Of a stretch of DNA of 64,000 nucleotides, positions 35,876 through 49,210 are shown piece by piece. Numbering within the stretch: the first letter of the stretch is position 1; each line of letters starts with the position of its first letter. The translations under genes were made by a program, and so were the position numbers. Below the pieces are notes generated by a model that worked only from the letters and a program-made list of their open reading frames with translations, ran no database searches and was not told where the DNA came from. Origin of the DNA: Laguncularia racemosa (Eukaryota; Streptophyta; Magnoliopsida; Myrtales; Combretaceae); the NCBI GenBank assembly GCA_037954665.1, contig JBBMOL010000246.1, positions 186,001 through 250,000 of the forward strand. The letters are read 5' to 3'.

Positions 35876-38800
35876 AGATTACTAGACCTTGACTAATTAT
35901 GTTTGCCAATTTTCTATAAAATCTAATGGTGATAATTACTTGTTATACATTATAAATACAATTGAATACTGCCTATAAGAGGAGGTTTTTTGGAACCTAA
36001 TCCTAATCCTACTAATGTACCTTTCACTTAGGCCCTCTATTACATAGACCACCTTACACTTGTTGATATTACTTATCCCGCCTCTTGAATCCCTTTTTAC
36101 ATCATTCTTTTCTCCTATTCTATCACAATATTGATTCCTTAATATTCAGGTGGAGCGTATGAATGCATGCTGTATACATGTTATAATTACAATGAGCCCT
36201 ATGTATCTACAACTTCACCAACTACATTGCTTGCATAATACGGTATACTAGTTGATAGGTTTTTGCTTGTAGTCTGATTCTGATAAAAACCGAGCAGCTA
36301 TAGTGATTTTTTAAGTGCATAGATACCTTGAGTTAAGTTTTAGTGTTTGTACCAAAGCCCATTTAAACTGCCTCAATTCCTAACAAGGCATAAAGCCCGC
36401 AATTAGAAGGATGGATCCAACACAATCCCAAAACTTAATGTAGAGATCATCTCTTGGTTGACCCTAGTTGTAGCGTAGAGTTATTTTCAAGTTGTAGTTG
36501 TAGTTAATTAATTTTTGATAATTAAAATTGGATGGATTAGAATTAGATCACTATAGTCCCATATTTAGTTTTAGTGTCCCCGAGAATGAAAAAAATAGAA
36601 CCTTGGTTTCTCATGACACACTATTTGCACGACTTATCTGCTTGGTGGATTGCAGCTTTGATTGAAAATTATTTTATAAAAAATTGTGCATTTAGTATTA
36701 TTTGTATAGTGAAAGAGTGGCGCAAGCCAAGGTTTTAACACTGTTGCCTGGGATGGTGGATGCTAATCTTAGTTCATTGGGTTTTTTTATAGACTAGGGA
36801 TTTTATTAAAAAGACCTAAAAGATTTACAAAAGGTAAAAACCATAAAAATGCTTTCTTTTTCCTGTTTATTGACTTATAGTTCGTTGTAAATGTTAATTT
36901 TACCTGAATTAAATTTTCAAAAAGAACTTAAAATTTTTTAAAAAAGATATTTCCTTTCTTGTTATTTGTTTATTTTTCTTACTATCTTGTGAACATTTAA
37001 GGTTTTTACTTGTTTTTAGTTTTTTTTTTTTCCCTTTTTCCTTTGTTGTTATCTTTTGAGAAAGGAAACAAATGAGCCGATGGATTCAACAGTCACCAAG
37101 CCTTCCGAGAACTAGCTTTTGAGGTAAAGACAAGTATGAGTGGCAAGTAAGGATGGTTTGTTTTAAGGAGGACATATTCTTATTGGATGCATCCTACTTG
37201 GATGCAAGTGCAAGACAAGAAGGTATTTGTTGCTTTCTTTTATGATAAGTAAATCTATTATCAAGTAAAACCCTCTTTCCCTGTAACCTTATCCTAACTT
37301 TCTAAATCGTGCACAATAAGCTAGCATATATAATATAATTGACTCGGACATATTGCTTTGCGACAACCTAAGGACGGTGTTACAACGTAAGTTCCTCCCT
37401 TTCATTTTCTTCGCAAAAGCTAAGAAGAAGTTGAACCTTTCACGAAACTCTCCTAAAATAATATCAATATAGTCATCGCAATTCTTATTTATCACCGCAT
37501 GCCAGTGGCACCAAATTGTGTTACGGATGCCCCTCGATACATATTCTATAATTTCTTGCTTCAATGCCATCTACTGATCAAAGGAATTAAAAATCCATGG
37601 ATTTCCATTTGGCATTTGTAGAGAACGTGACATGTATCCGTATTTCTTGTTTATGTGTGTACCCATTAGGTTATTTATAATGGTGAAACAATTCTACGAT
37701 ATCATTATTTTACTCATATTATTATTATTAATAATTTATTTTATTATTATTATTATTTAATATGATTTACCATTACAAAAATTATTAATAAGTTTTTGTG
37801 AAAACTGTCGACAATTTTATAAATTATTGATGGATTTTTTTTATTATAATTAACTCAAATAATAGTAAAAATAAGATTTATCGATAATAAAACAAGTTCA
37901 ATGACACCATAGAATTACCTATAAAGGTATATATCTATTCATGGAAAATGTTTTTTTAAACCTATTTGGATATTTGTTGTAAATGAAATTTTAGCATTTA
38001 GCATCGTCAAATATACGGTTAGTAGTACCTAAAATGCCTATGAAAAAAAAGGAAAAACTATTTTCATTGTTAAAAAGAATAAATGATTTCTTATTAATTT
38101 TTTTCATAAGTGTTAACCATCATCACCATTGATGATTAATTATTACCATAGTCTTTCATCACCATTTGTTGTAAAAAGCTATTATTCTAAGCAATATAGT
38201 TAGGAAACTACAATAATATTTCAACATGCAAAACTTGATTATAGCAAATACATAATAAATCTAAAAAACTTATTTTCAGCTTATCAAATATACCCTCTAG
38301 TTCCCCTTTACGGGCTAGCTTAAAACACTTTTCCTTTTCCCCATCAAAATCAAACTCGAGCATGTTTACAAATAAGATAAGTTTGTTAATATTTAATAAT
38401 CGTTTAATCGTTCAGTAGAGCGAACATTGAAAAATGGTAAGGAAACATAAATGCTATATCTTTTTTAGAGCTGTTCATAGCATCAAACCAAATTGAATAG
38501 AATAAGAAAAATGCGATTTTTCTATATTTTGATTTGGTTTATATTTCAATTTAAAGATAGTTGAAAAGTTTCACGGTTCAGTTTGAGGTTTGGGGTTTGA
38601 ATTAAACTAAGAATTATTTATTACTCATATAAAGCAATAGTATATTTTGATTTTTGAATACCAAATAAATTAGTGATGTAAAAGAAAAAACAAACCCAAT
38701 TTTAAACCTAAAGCATTGACTCCCAATCCCCTAATCCTCAATAACCTCACTCCTTCATTTCACTCTTCGTTGGAAGATGCTTTGTTAAGTGATGTAATTT

Positions 38801-40189
38801 CATTGGATCATATGTGTCATTCTACCTTCTAGGAAGAAATATTTATTAAGAAAGCTTACCATTGCATTTTGCCTCACCATACAGGATAGTAGCTTAAAGA
38901 TAATGTAGTTTTGTTGATCTGGACAAGTTAAATGAACAGGCCCAAATTCTTGCTCTTCAAGCCTTTAAGGGCTTTACTTTAAACTATACTGTTAATCTCA
39001 GTTTATTCCTTCATTGAATCTATCTTCATCTCTTATCTCAACTTTAATTTCTCATACTCTCATAGTCTTGCTCTCGTCTTTCAATCTTTCTCCAATCTCT
39101 ATATCATCAAATCCTAATGTTCTGTAAATGTATAATCATTTTCTCCTTTTAACTTGCTTATTATGTAATATAGATGATCTAGTAGGAAACTGACAAAATA
39201 AATTTAACTAGCAAGTTGAGCTTACTTGAAAAGAAACATTATCCACAATTCTTTTATTTTTTATATGCTTATATGTGATCCACTTGTTGAACTTTTTTTT
39301 ATTTGAAATAATGCATCAAATTATACAACTAAAACTTATAGTAATAAATATGTATTATAAATAGTTGAAAAGTAATTAAAATAATAAAGTTATTTTAAAA
39401 ATAGATTGAAACTAAACCACATTTGAAGTAGTTAGATTTAAAACTTTAAATTATTAAAAGTTGTTTGATTTACTATGAATATAAATTGAACCATTCCGAA
39501 TGTTTTTATTTAGTTAATCCTTGAGCCAAATTGAGATCAAACTATGAACACCTTTTATCTTATCTTTCCAAGAGTCTGACTTGTGTGAGGTGGCGAATTT
39601 TGATTCAAATAAAAGGTTTTGAATATTTCAGTCGGTCCGACAAATTTTTTAGTTAATCCCACGGGGACGAGTACGACCCAGGTTTTCGATTGAAATCCAA
39701 GCTCACTTATTTTCGTTAAATCAATCTCTATTAGTCTTCTAGATTTTCTTCTTATCTTTAGAAGATCCTGATCATTGTCATTATCTCTTCCTTTTCTTTC
39801 ACTGTAACCTTCCCATCGACACAGTGGCCTTATCAGCCGGGTATTAGTAGTTGTGTCCACCAAACCTACATAAAAAGACACCAAGGAATCTTCATGCCAT
39901 ATTGCCTTGAAGATATGGCATGGCGTTTACCCTACTCCCTTGGAATTGGAGTGCTCATTAAAACACCGTCGGTAAGTTGGCCATTAATGGTGGCTTACTT
40001 GCCGATTTCAAGCTTTAGTTCTCAAATAATTACTCACCTACTACAATTGATAGGTTAATCATCATAGCTCGCTTGGTAATTGGTATTCGTCCCGTTTCTT
40101 TGGTATGAAGTTGGAGAAATAGAAAGTAGGATCGACTATTTGTCTTGAAAACTACAATGGCTTTTATGTATGTTATAAACATAATACTA
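35876..40189. other. Gene-free AT-rich spacer
   Basis: No supported gene. Trinucleotide (TTA)n-like runs occur near 37720-37760. Two minus-strand frames of 90-110 codons (37289-37570 and 39555-39884) do not belong to any family that I can name with confidence. Confidence 0.45.
37289..37570 (-). pseudogene. Possible Myb/SANT-like or transposon-accessory fragment
   Basis: A 93-codon frame contains IWCHWHAVINKNCDDYIDI followed by FRERFNFFLAF. The W-x(3)-I-N-x(2)-C-x(2)-Y spacing recalls plant proteins that pair a Myb/SANT-like helix with Harbinger or helitron fragments (in which a tryptophan precedes IN). The resemblance is weak and no flanking element was defined. It could equally be a chance frame. 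Confidence 0.25.
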
Positions 40190-40390
40190 AAAAATTGGTA
40201 TAATTTATAAGAAAAATTCTACATATCATAAGCTGAATAAAAGGTATCTACATAAATAAATTCACCTATACCTACCCATCTATTTGTCTTGAAGTTGACA
40301 TACTTTCGCTTGATCCATCTAATCCACAAAATTAGAAGGTATATTAAAGACTCATTCATTAAAAGTTAATCTAGACTTGTCTATCTATAT
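40190..40390. repeat. Diverged direct repeat, copy 1 (left of the solo LTR)
   Basis: The segment AATTCTACATATCATAAGC ... CACCTATACCTACCCATC ... TTGAAGTTGACATACTTTC ... TTAAAAGTTAATCTAG is roughly two-thirds identical to 42128-42310 on the other side of the LTR candidate, in direct orientation. Confidence 0.6.
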
Positions 40391-40393
40391 ATT

Positions 40394-42127
40394 TGTAAAC
40401 ACTCGAATTAATAAATATTTAGTTGTATAAATATGTATAAGTGTATATAATAATACTTTATAAAAATAATTAATCTAAGGTTAAGATAGTAATTAGTTTA
40501 AAACAGTGGGAGCAAGATAGTCATTTTATAGCATAAGTATATAAAGTCTTTTGACTTAGGGTTAACTCTTTTTCCTCCATTTGCTATAGAACCCTAACCC
40601 TTTTCACAGAAAAAAAAACACTCTAAAAGGACCTCGAAGCAATCTGAAAGGAAATGGTAGTGATTGAATCCATTCTATTAGATAAGAATCTTGATCATTC
40701 AAATATACAATAAAGATTTCAGATTTGTAAATTTGAGATTATGCATTAACGTGTGATTAAAAATTAAACAAAGAACAGGACAAAACGAGTGTATGAATAA
40801 GCGATTCAAGAATCTCAATCACAATCTGAGTCAAGTAAGTGTACTAATCCTCGTATTACATTAGAAATTACATAGTAGATGGATCAATTAGGCTTAAACT
40901 CTTAAATATTGGACTTATGGATTAATTTATGAACAAGAAAAAGGAATTTGGGGATGAATAGTAACCTATATAGCTAATTACACGCCCATGTACTTGGTTG
41001 TGTTGAAATATGAAGTGTACGATAAAGTACACAGGTACATAACCTATAGCATGGCCATGCATTGCTACGTGTTCAATTGCCAAAAGTATATGGCCTCTGG
41101 CACGGTCGTATATTACTCCGTGTTGAGTTACATAGCCTCTAACATGGCCGTGTTAAGTTGAAACGTTTCCCTTTTCGTGTTACTTTATTGAGATATATTT
41201 TTAAGAGCATGTAATTGGGATCATATATAAGATTGGAGAATTTGTGAAGCTATAGAAGTGTAAGGAAAATCAAAATTTGTAAAGTCAAGTACGTGTATAC
41301 CATGTGTGTTGTTTTGTTCTTGTTAGTTTAGAAATGCATGTGGACTAATAATGCTGAATGCTGAATATGATTGATTGCACTTGTGTTTGTGATTTGCTGA
41401 GTTTGAGAAATTAAGTGTGGGTCAGTGTTCTTAGGGTGACACCGTAATGATCGGTATGTAACTTGTCCCTAATGGGGTCGTGTACCAAAATAAATCGAGT
41501 AGTATATTGAAGGATGTTGTGAGAGGACTCAGATTTGTGGAAGAACTTATGGACTCATGGACAGTGGAGAGTATCCTTTATTATATATATATGTATATAT
41601 ATTGTTTGTGAAAAGATTGTGTGGTTATGTATAAGGATGTATGATGATTCTGATAATGCATATAGGTTTGTAGGTATATATAGTACTGAGCATTAACTCA
41701 CTCCTTGTAAGAACTTTCATTTAGTTGTAGGTGCCACAGGTGAAATTATAGGGTATGATGGGATCTTAATGGAGACAAATCAGGATTCGGATAATGAGAA
41801 GAATGTAGAATATGTCTACTACGATGAGTAGTAGGTAGATAGTTAAAATGATGGATAATAGTTGACATTGTTTAATGAATTTAAGACTATTGTAGTTTGT
41901 CAATTGTTGAAAGCTTTCGTTGTAATAAGTTAAAAAGATTTAATTATGATATACTTTTAAGGATAGACATCTTCATAAACCTTTTGTTTATGAAGAATAA
42001 TTTTTATTATTTATTATAAATGTATAAACGTTAATATTGAAGAATTGTAGTATTTGAAACTTTGCGTGTTTTTATATAATAAGAACACGTGGCGAGTTGT
42101 ATTCATCTCAGGTTACGAAATGTTACA
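40394..42127 (+). mobile_element. Solo LTR candidate, Gypsy type, 1734 bp
   Basis: It begins TGTAAAC and ends TGTTACA, with ATATT before (40389-40393) and ATATC after (42128-42132), a 5-bp duplication with one mismatch. There is a TATA-like GTATATAAAG at ~40548 followed by an AACCCTAACCC block. The right half (GAGCATTAACTCACTCC, GTAGGTGCCACAGGTG, GGTGACACCG) is in the usual style of plant Gypsy LTRs. No polyprotein is attached. It contains repeated CACGGCCGTG-like words at 40980-41160. Confidence 0.55.
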
Positions 42128-42310
42128 ATATCATACAAAATTTCAAAAAAATTCTATTTATTATATACTTAATGGAAGGCATTTATAATCTCCATACCTA
42201 CCTATCTATCTATGTCTTCAAAAGTTGACATGTTTTTTCACTTGCTCTATTTGATTTTAAAATTAAAAAGTATATCGAGAACACCTTTATCAAAAGTTAA
42301 TCCCAAAACT
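42128..42310. repeat. Diverged direct repeat, copy 2 (right of the solo LTR)
   Basis: AATTCTATTTATTATATAC ... TCCATACCTACCTATC ... TTCAAAAGTTGACATGTTT ... TCAAAAGTTAATCCC corresponds to the copy at 40190-40390. The two copies flank the LTR candidate almost directly. Confidence 0.6.
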
Positions 42311-42970
42311 ATAGATCACCACGTCCACGTTTGCGCAAGTATAGAAATGATTTCGTATATCGCCACTCAATTCTTATGTATCGTAATTATTGCAGCCATT
42401 GCAACACCTAAATTACAACACGAAAACGCAAGTTTTGGACAAGAAAAATTCTCTTTATTAATCAATGGAGGCACAGAAGTTCTGAAGTTACAGGAACTAT
42501 GGTTGTACCATATAATTAAAGAGAAAGACCATTTTGCTAAATGGGTGTTTGGTTAAAAATAGGTTTGAATGACGAGTTTTGAATATCATTGATTCGGTTA
42601 GTGAGTTTATAGGAGTATGGTTGAATTTAGTGTAAATTAGTAGGTTCTTATGTCGAAGTGATGATGGGCGGAAAAAAAGAAGAAGAAGAAGAAGATAAAA
42701 AATCTAGCCTGATAGCAATCAATGGAAGTGGCTAAATTGATAAAACTAAGTAAAAAAATTATACAGTGCTGACATGTGTTTTTGCTTTTTGTAAATAGTT
42801 ATTTTGTATTATTTTTCTTTTTTTGGATTAAACCAATGACCTGTGTTTAACTTCGTTGTGCATACCTGTATTGTCGTTGAGTATCTCGAGAGAGGGGGAC
42901 GTGTTGAATAAAGTTGCCCTTAAAACCAACTTTCATCTCACTCTCCACCATCAAATGCAAGAAATCGCGC

Positions 42971-43008
42971 AAAAAAAAAAAAAAAGAAAAAGAAAAAGAA
43001 AAAGAAAA
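42971..43008. repeat. Poly-A / (GAAAAA)n simple repeat
   Basis: Fifteen A followed by four GAAAAA-like units. Confidence 0.95.
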
Positions 43009-44983
43009 CCTACCATCGAATTTCAATTTATCAAAACCCTAAAAGAACTTCAACTTTGTAAATTTTTTTATTGGAATGCTTAATCCCAAATCCCTTAGGA
43101 AGGTTGTCCATTACTAGGGGTGAATAGGTATAAGAAAGATAGGATATGTGGCCTTAGTATTACTTTATTTTATATGGTATAAATTTTTAAAATTTGAAAT
43201 CATAATTTATCTTATAACGTTTTAGAACTATTTTAAAATTTATACATTGGCAAACTCACAAGGTATCTAGGTTTCTAAATTTTAAAATTGGACCCTATTC
43301 TATAACACCTTGGAACTACTTTAAAAGCTATATCCTATGGGTTTTTTATGGTAACTTGTAGAATTTGCAAATTTTGTACCCCCTTCTATTTCTTTTATAA
43401 ATTTTAAGTTTATACAATACTAAAAAAGTAATTTATATGTAATATTATAAGTCTTTCATATGTAAAATTTATAAAACTTGTAAAAAAATCTATAATTTTT
43501 TTTTTTAAAATCCTGCTTTCATTATTTTAAGCTTATATGATCATACTACTTAACAAATTGGGAATAACAAGGGGAAAAAATGGAAAAAATAAAGTTAGAG
43601 AGGAAAATAGAGAAGAATAAGGAAAAGAAAGAAATGCGATATTAGGTTTACCATTTAGAGCTATTAATTTATGAGCTTTGGCTCTTTTTTTTTCCCTTTT
43701 TGTTGAAACATTTATTAGCAATATATATATATAATATTGTTATTTATTATTTTTTATCATATTATTTAATAATTTTTTATAGGGTGAGTACAAGTTACCC
43801 TGAAACCTATATCATGTATATCTTAGAGAGTAAAGGTTTTAAAATGGGTATAAGATAAGAAGATCTTGTATTGATACTTTACTCTGTGCAAGTAGGATCT
43901 AAAAAATCTATACTCAAAACTTAACATGTAACTCTTAATACTCATTTAGAACTTATCGATTAAGTAAGGTATGATTGAGTATCCTATACAACAGGGTTAT
44001 CACTCTCACCCCCTACCCACTATACTCAAGAGTCCAATGCTTGTGCCTTCTATGGATCGAAGGTTTTCAAATTATAGATTCTAAGATAATCAACTTTCAT
44101 TAAATTTTGGGGAAAATGCAAAAAGACTTAGGATTTTAAAATCACTTTCACTTAATGAAATTATTTGGTTTAATTTTCCATATTTTGTTGGAGAAGAAAA
44201 GAAAACAAATTCCTTCATGTATTGTTAAGCCAAAATTTTTCAAAAATCTACTTTTTTTTTTTAAATTTTAATTTATACTAGGTTTTTTTAGCTTAACATA
44301 AATTGCTTAAAAAAATAAGGGAATTTTTTCCTTTTTTTAATTTTTTTTCTCAAAGATAGTTTGGAGTTTTCATTGACCAAGGATCAAAATACAAAAAAAT
44401 GTTAAAATTAATTGGGAGGGTTGACTTAAAAAAAGAGGCACTAATTTTTTATAAACAAAATTTTTTTGGGTTATGTGATGTTGAAATTTAAAGTGAAAAT
44501 GGTTATCAAATAGAAATTTCATAAGTTTTTTTTTTTTTTTATAATAGTATGAATTTTGTCTAGATGTTTATGTATCCCAATCAAACGAAACATTCATTTT
44601 CTTTAAACTAAAACTCTGTCTAAGTTATTGTTGCTTTATCATTTTAATTTTAATTTTAAATATTTTTTGTTTTTTTTTTTATTTTTCATTTTATCTTTTA
44701 ATCCCTTTTAGGACAACGGCCCTTATTTGAAAAAAAAAATAAATCCATTGTTTTAACACCCTTTTTTTTTCCTAGACAAAAATTTATTTTCAAAGTAGGA
44801 TAGTTGATGCTTCTAAAGCTTTTCTAAACTTATGATAGTTGATGCTCCTAAAACTTTTTAAAATTTAGAATAGTTGTCGCTCATTTGAAAATTTAGGATA
44901 GTCCACATTCTGAGACTTTTTAAATTCATTATAGCCGTTACTCCTTTTTAAACTTAAGATAGCTAAAATTTAGGTAAGTAGCT

Positions 44984-45010
44984 AAATAAAATAAAATAAA
45001 ATAAAATAAA
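44984..45010. repeat. (AAATA)n simple repeat, ~5 units
   Basis: Uninterrupted AAATA pentanucleotide run in non-coding DNA. Confidence 0.95.
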
Positions 45011-45679
45011 TATGTAAAGTGAATAATGAAAAACTTTATATGTACTCATTATAATAAAACCGATATGATTAAAAAAAAAGGGTTTTGAATATGATTATTT
45101 CGGTTAAAATTTGTGGACTATTCGTTTGGTCCAACCATGTAGCCCCTCTCTAGATTTTTATTCTGCCCATTTAATTAGTGTTATATTTTCTTGCACGTTT
45201 GCATGCACGAAAAAGGTGAATTATTCCACATTTAGAAAGTAGTATTTGAAAATAACATGTTTACTACTTTGCATGTTTCATTCTCCAATGCGTTTGTACG
45301 TAAAAGAATGAATGAGTGACGTGAGTGTTGCGAATGCTAGCTTATACACAAACATACATTTATACGTGTTTTCAGTAATGAAAAAGCCTGAGTGACGGGT
45401 TTGTTCTTAATGCTAGCTGACTTACAAACATAGTTACATCTTTTTTTTGTTCTTGATAATCGTTTTCATCTACGATCTATTATTACATTTTTAAGCCAAA
45501 ACATCATCAGATTTTTTATTTTTTTTTATTTTTTAGACTTTTGGGGTGTACAAATATAAATTGTTTTCATAATTCTATAATTATTTATTCTAGACGATCG
45601 TTTTCATCCCAATTAAATTGCTGAGTTAAATAGCATGAGTTTACATTTTTGGATAGTGAAAATGGAAATAGAGAGAATA

Positions 45680-48600
45680 AACAGGTGGGGGGTAAGCTTG
45701 GGTAAGGGTTGTTTCAAACCATGAACCAACCTGGGTAGGCCGCATGTCAACTAGCAATTTGAACTCTGGGTTTTAACCACAAAAATAAATAAATAAAACC
45801 TGCATTTGCAGGTAGGAACGCGGCCAAGGGCTTTCAAATTTGAAAGCAAAGAAAGCTTTAAAGAAAAAGAGAGAGGGAAATTTACAAATGTTTGTTTCCT
45901 CTCTTAACTTCTACTCTTGTTTCTCAACTAGTCTCCCATCGCTCAAATTCTTCTGTTTACACATTATTCTCTTCTTCATTTTTTTTCCCTTAACAATATA
46001 AACACACACAAATCCTTCTGTTCGCACATTATTCTCTTTATTGTAGTGTGCTTTTTTCTTGAATAAATAATTAAAAATATTTGTTTCTTGTATCATTATA
46101 TTTTTATATAAAAATATGGTTTTTTCCATGCTTCATCCTCTAGTAGGAAAGGGAGTTTCTTGAAAAAACAATAAAGGAAAAGCTATTCAAAGTGACTAGT
46201 TCTACAATGTGGAGGATTTCGACTTCTAGGATTTCATTCATAACAGACCAGATAATGTCATAAACCTTGCTTCACTTGAGTTCGAGCATCTAAGCTAGGA
46301 TGGTTAGGTTGGTGCTGAAGCCTAGACCATAGGGGAGGAGGAAGTTGAAGAGTAGTTGTAAGTTGATGTTGAGGGCCGCCAACATGGTCCATCTAATAAG
46401 CCACTTAAATCAATCAAATTTAATATTGTTATTAAACATTTTCGTAAAGGTGCATGTGCAAATGTGAGTAGCTAAGTATACTGCAACTATTGCTAAGCAA
46501 ATTACACTTGGAAATAAGGAGATGGGTATAGTACATTGAATAGGCACATGCAAAGCAAGCACCCTTGAGTGCTTGAGATAGACAAGTCTTAGCAACAAAT
46601 CTCTCAAGGCAGTATGGAACAGTGTGTCTCATTATTTTAGTATGATGTGGAGAAACAAAAATTAGGCTTGGCACAATACATTACAAATACACACTTCTTA
46701 TGGGGCATAGGTACAAACACTTGGCATATGAAATATGAACAAGAAACTTTAAAGCCAAACTCACATACATTTCAAGCAAAAATGTTATGTAAAACCAACT
46801 AGGAACTTTATCACAAAGGTAAGCAATAGCTAATTGATAAGTTTAACTTTTTATATACAGAATTATTCATATGTGCAAACATATGGACCAATAGGTGGTA
46901 AGAAAACTCATACATGGAAATAACATGTAATTGGATAAACAATAAATGAAAATTAAATGAAAGATTGATAGTACTTAGGGTGTTTAACGAATGTCACACC
47001 ACATAAGACATATATAGGGTTATAAGTATTATTCTATATGAGTATCATTTGCAAGAAAGATTTTTTCAATTGGGTTTGATAATGATACCACAAACATTGC
47101 CTCAATAGAGGACCTTATGAACCTATGCCAACCCACATTTAGTGGAACCTTCTTCCATATAAGATGTGCATGTTATATTTTGATTCTTTGTGTCAAGGAT
47201 GAAATGTTGTGTCTAGATTTTAAAATGTCGCCAATCAAACAAGTAGGTAAATTTTTTATTGATCATCCTTTTATAAATAAGGCATGAAAGAAATATTGAG
47301 TTGAAATTGATAAAAGGTCGAGAAAATTTAAAAAAGATGTTAAGCACCGATAGAGTTCGACGTATGAACTTTTAAAAAGCACCATTCTATATGAGGAACT
47401 TCTATGTAACTTCTCTTTTCACAACTTATTGGATATTGAAATTCACCTAAACAATTGGGACATGCATAGTAAGTTGCTAAAGGTACTTAAGGTTTTTCAT
47501 GAAACTACTTGAACTTTCTCCCTTGTTTACTTGCCCATTGGGTAGTTGTTCATTATGGAAGCTATTAATATACTTTCAATTCTACTTAACGCATAGGGGG
47601 ACCCCTTTCTTTGGGTAAGTGCGAGTAAAATGGCAGTCAAGTGGTTACAATATTATAGGGAAATTCTATCCATCTATCTTATTACAATGATTTTAGACTT
47701 GCAATGTAAAATAGATGTTGTTAGGAATTATCTGAAACTGTATTATCAAATTATTGATAACTTATCCGATAAACAAGATATTTGTGCTCTTCAAATGGGA
47801 ATAGAAGTTCGATGGGCTACGCACATAATGGATGATTTATTTTCCAATTTCTTGTACTTATATGGTGGTTAGGTTTTGGTTCGTCCCTTGTTGCCCTCTA
47901 TTGCGTATAGTGACATGCCTAGCAACATTCTCATGAGGGACCAAATGTTGGCATAAAGTTTAAAGAGACATAGGTATGGTGGGCCCCAAACGAAACTTGA
48001 TTACTATTTGATCACCAATTTTGAGTTCGGTGATGATGTTGTCATTCGAGACTTTAACATCTTAGATTGATGGAAAAGACATAAAAAGACCTATCTAATC
48101 CTTTCATGTACGGTTCAATAGGTTCTTGCCTTTCCAACATGAACAATAACTATGGAACAAGCATTCAACACCACGTGCCTTATTCATGATGACCAATGGG
48201 CCTCCCTTTCACTTGTCAATGTTGAAGTTTTTGGCCTATGTTGAAGAATGGTGCAAAGTGGCGATGAGAGAACAAGAGTTGTACAAGATGTCTATTGAGG
48301 AAGATGATTATTTTAGTGACTTCAACAAGTCAAGGGTGGCATGGATGACTCTACTCTCAAGCACACACAAGGTGATAGCGATTAACCACTTTAGCAATAG
48401 TTTCAAAATTTTCTATCACTTAGAAAAATTGTTTTCTTAATTAGAAAAAAAAAAACTTAATCGATAGTTTTCAACGCTAGGGCTTTTTTTTTTTAGATTT
48501 TTTTTAAAAAGGGATGAACAAAACTTAGTATATTTTGTAGGATTTTTTTTTCAATATAAAATAAATTGGATAATCATGTAAAGTTGGCTTTTTTCAAAAA

Positions 48601-49210
48601 AAAAAAAAAAAAGAAGAAGACCAACACACTTTTTTTAAAAAAAAAAAATACTGAAGTACAGTAGACACCTACGAGTCAACCTAAAAATTCAAAATTGTTT
48701 TCCTAACAACTTATAATTTCATTATAATAAGACCACCAACCACATCTTATCTTCCATTTATTGAATCATTATTTGAGTGTAGTAGTACTATCTTATTTAT
48801 TTCCTCATTACATTTGTAAAATTTAAGTTTGTATTTGTTACATTTTTATGTTTTCATAAAGACATAAGGAAATGTGTATTTAATGTTTTCATTCATCGAT
48901 ATGGCTTTGTATTTTTTATGTTTCTAATGGAAATAGGAATAAAGTTCTCGAATTTATGATAAACGGAATTTAGTACAACAATGGACTATGAAGGAACATA
49001 AATTTAAAAAAATTAAAAAATTGAAAAACAAATAAAAAAATTTACAAAATACAACTTACGCATTTGGCTCAAACCCGTAAACCGCCAAGCCTCTTGAATT
49101 GGCCCAAATCGAGAGAACGGGTTGGTCATGGTTCCATAATTTTAGAATCATGAACTAGCGGTTCCGGTCTCAATTTCGACTCAATTCAGCCCGATCATAG
49201 GTCTAGATTG
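45680..49210 (+). mobile_element. Decayed hAT transposon (limits approximate)
   Basis: The element is defined by its transposase remnant (46190-48330). On both sides are GGTT/AACC-rich words (GAACCAACCTGGG, ~45720; GAACGGGTTGGTCATGG and GCGGTTCCGGTC, ~49120-49170), typical of hAT subterminal regions. Terminal inverted repeats and the 8-bp target duplication could not be fixed, so the limits are inferred. Confidence 0.55.
46190..48330 (+). pseudogene. hAT (RICESLEEPER-like) transposase remnant
   Basis: Conceptual plus-strand translation in changing frames shows the family's blocks in order. First is a BED zinc finger: IKHFRKGACAN, VYCNYC, then STLNRHMQSKHP (46430-46560). Then come the central domain LLRVLK-type lead, MAVKWLQYYREI and LITMILDLQCKID (47630-47720), and the C-terminal dimerisation region with DYYLITNFEFGDDVV, FNILD (then DGKDIKR), TITMEQAFNTTCLIHDD and QWASLSLVNVEV (48000-48230). 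Plant hAT proteins have FNILDWW and EXAFSxxGRVL at the last two places. Many stops and frame changes interrupt it. The two open frames 47630-47872 and 48186-48440 are pieces of this remnant, not genes. Confidence 0.82.

Larger units (their letters stand above)
42311..45679. other. Gene-free AT-rich spacer
   Basis: No supported coding region. It contains an A/GAAAAA simple repeat (42971-43008), a run of AAATA units (44984-45010) and many homopolymer T tracts. Confidence 0.5.
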
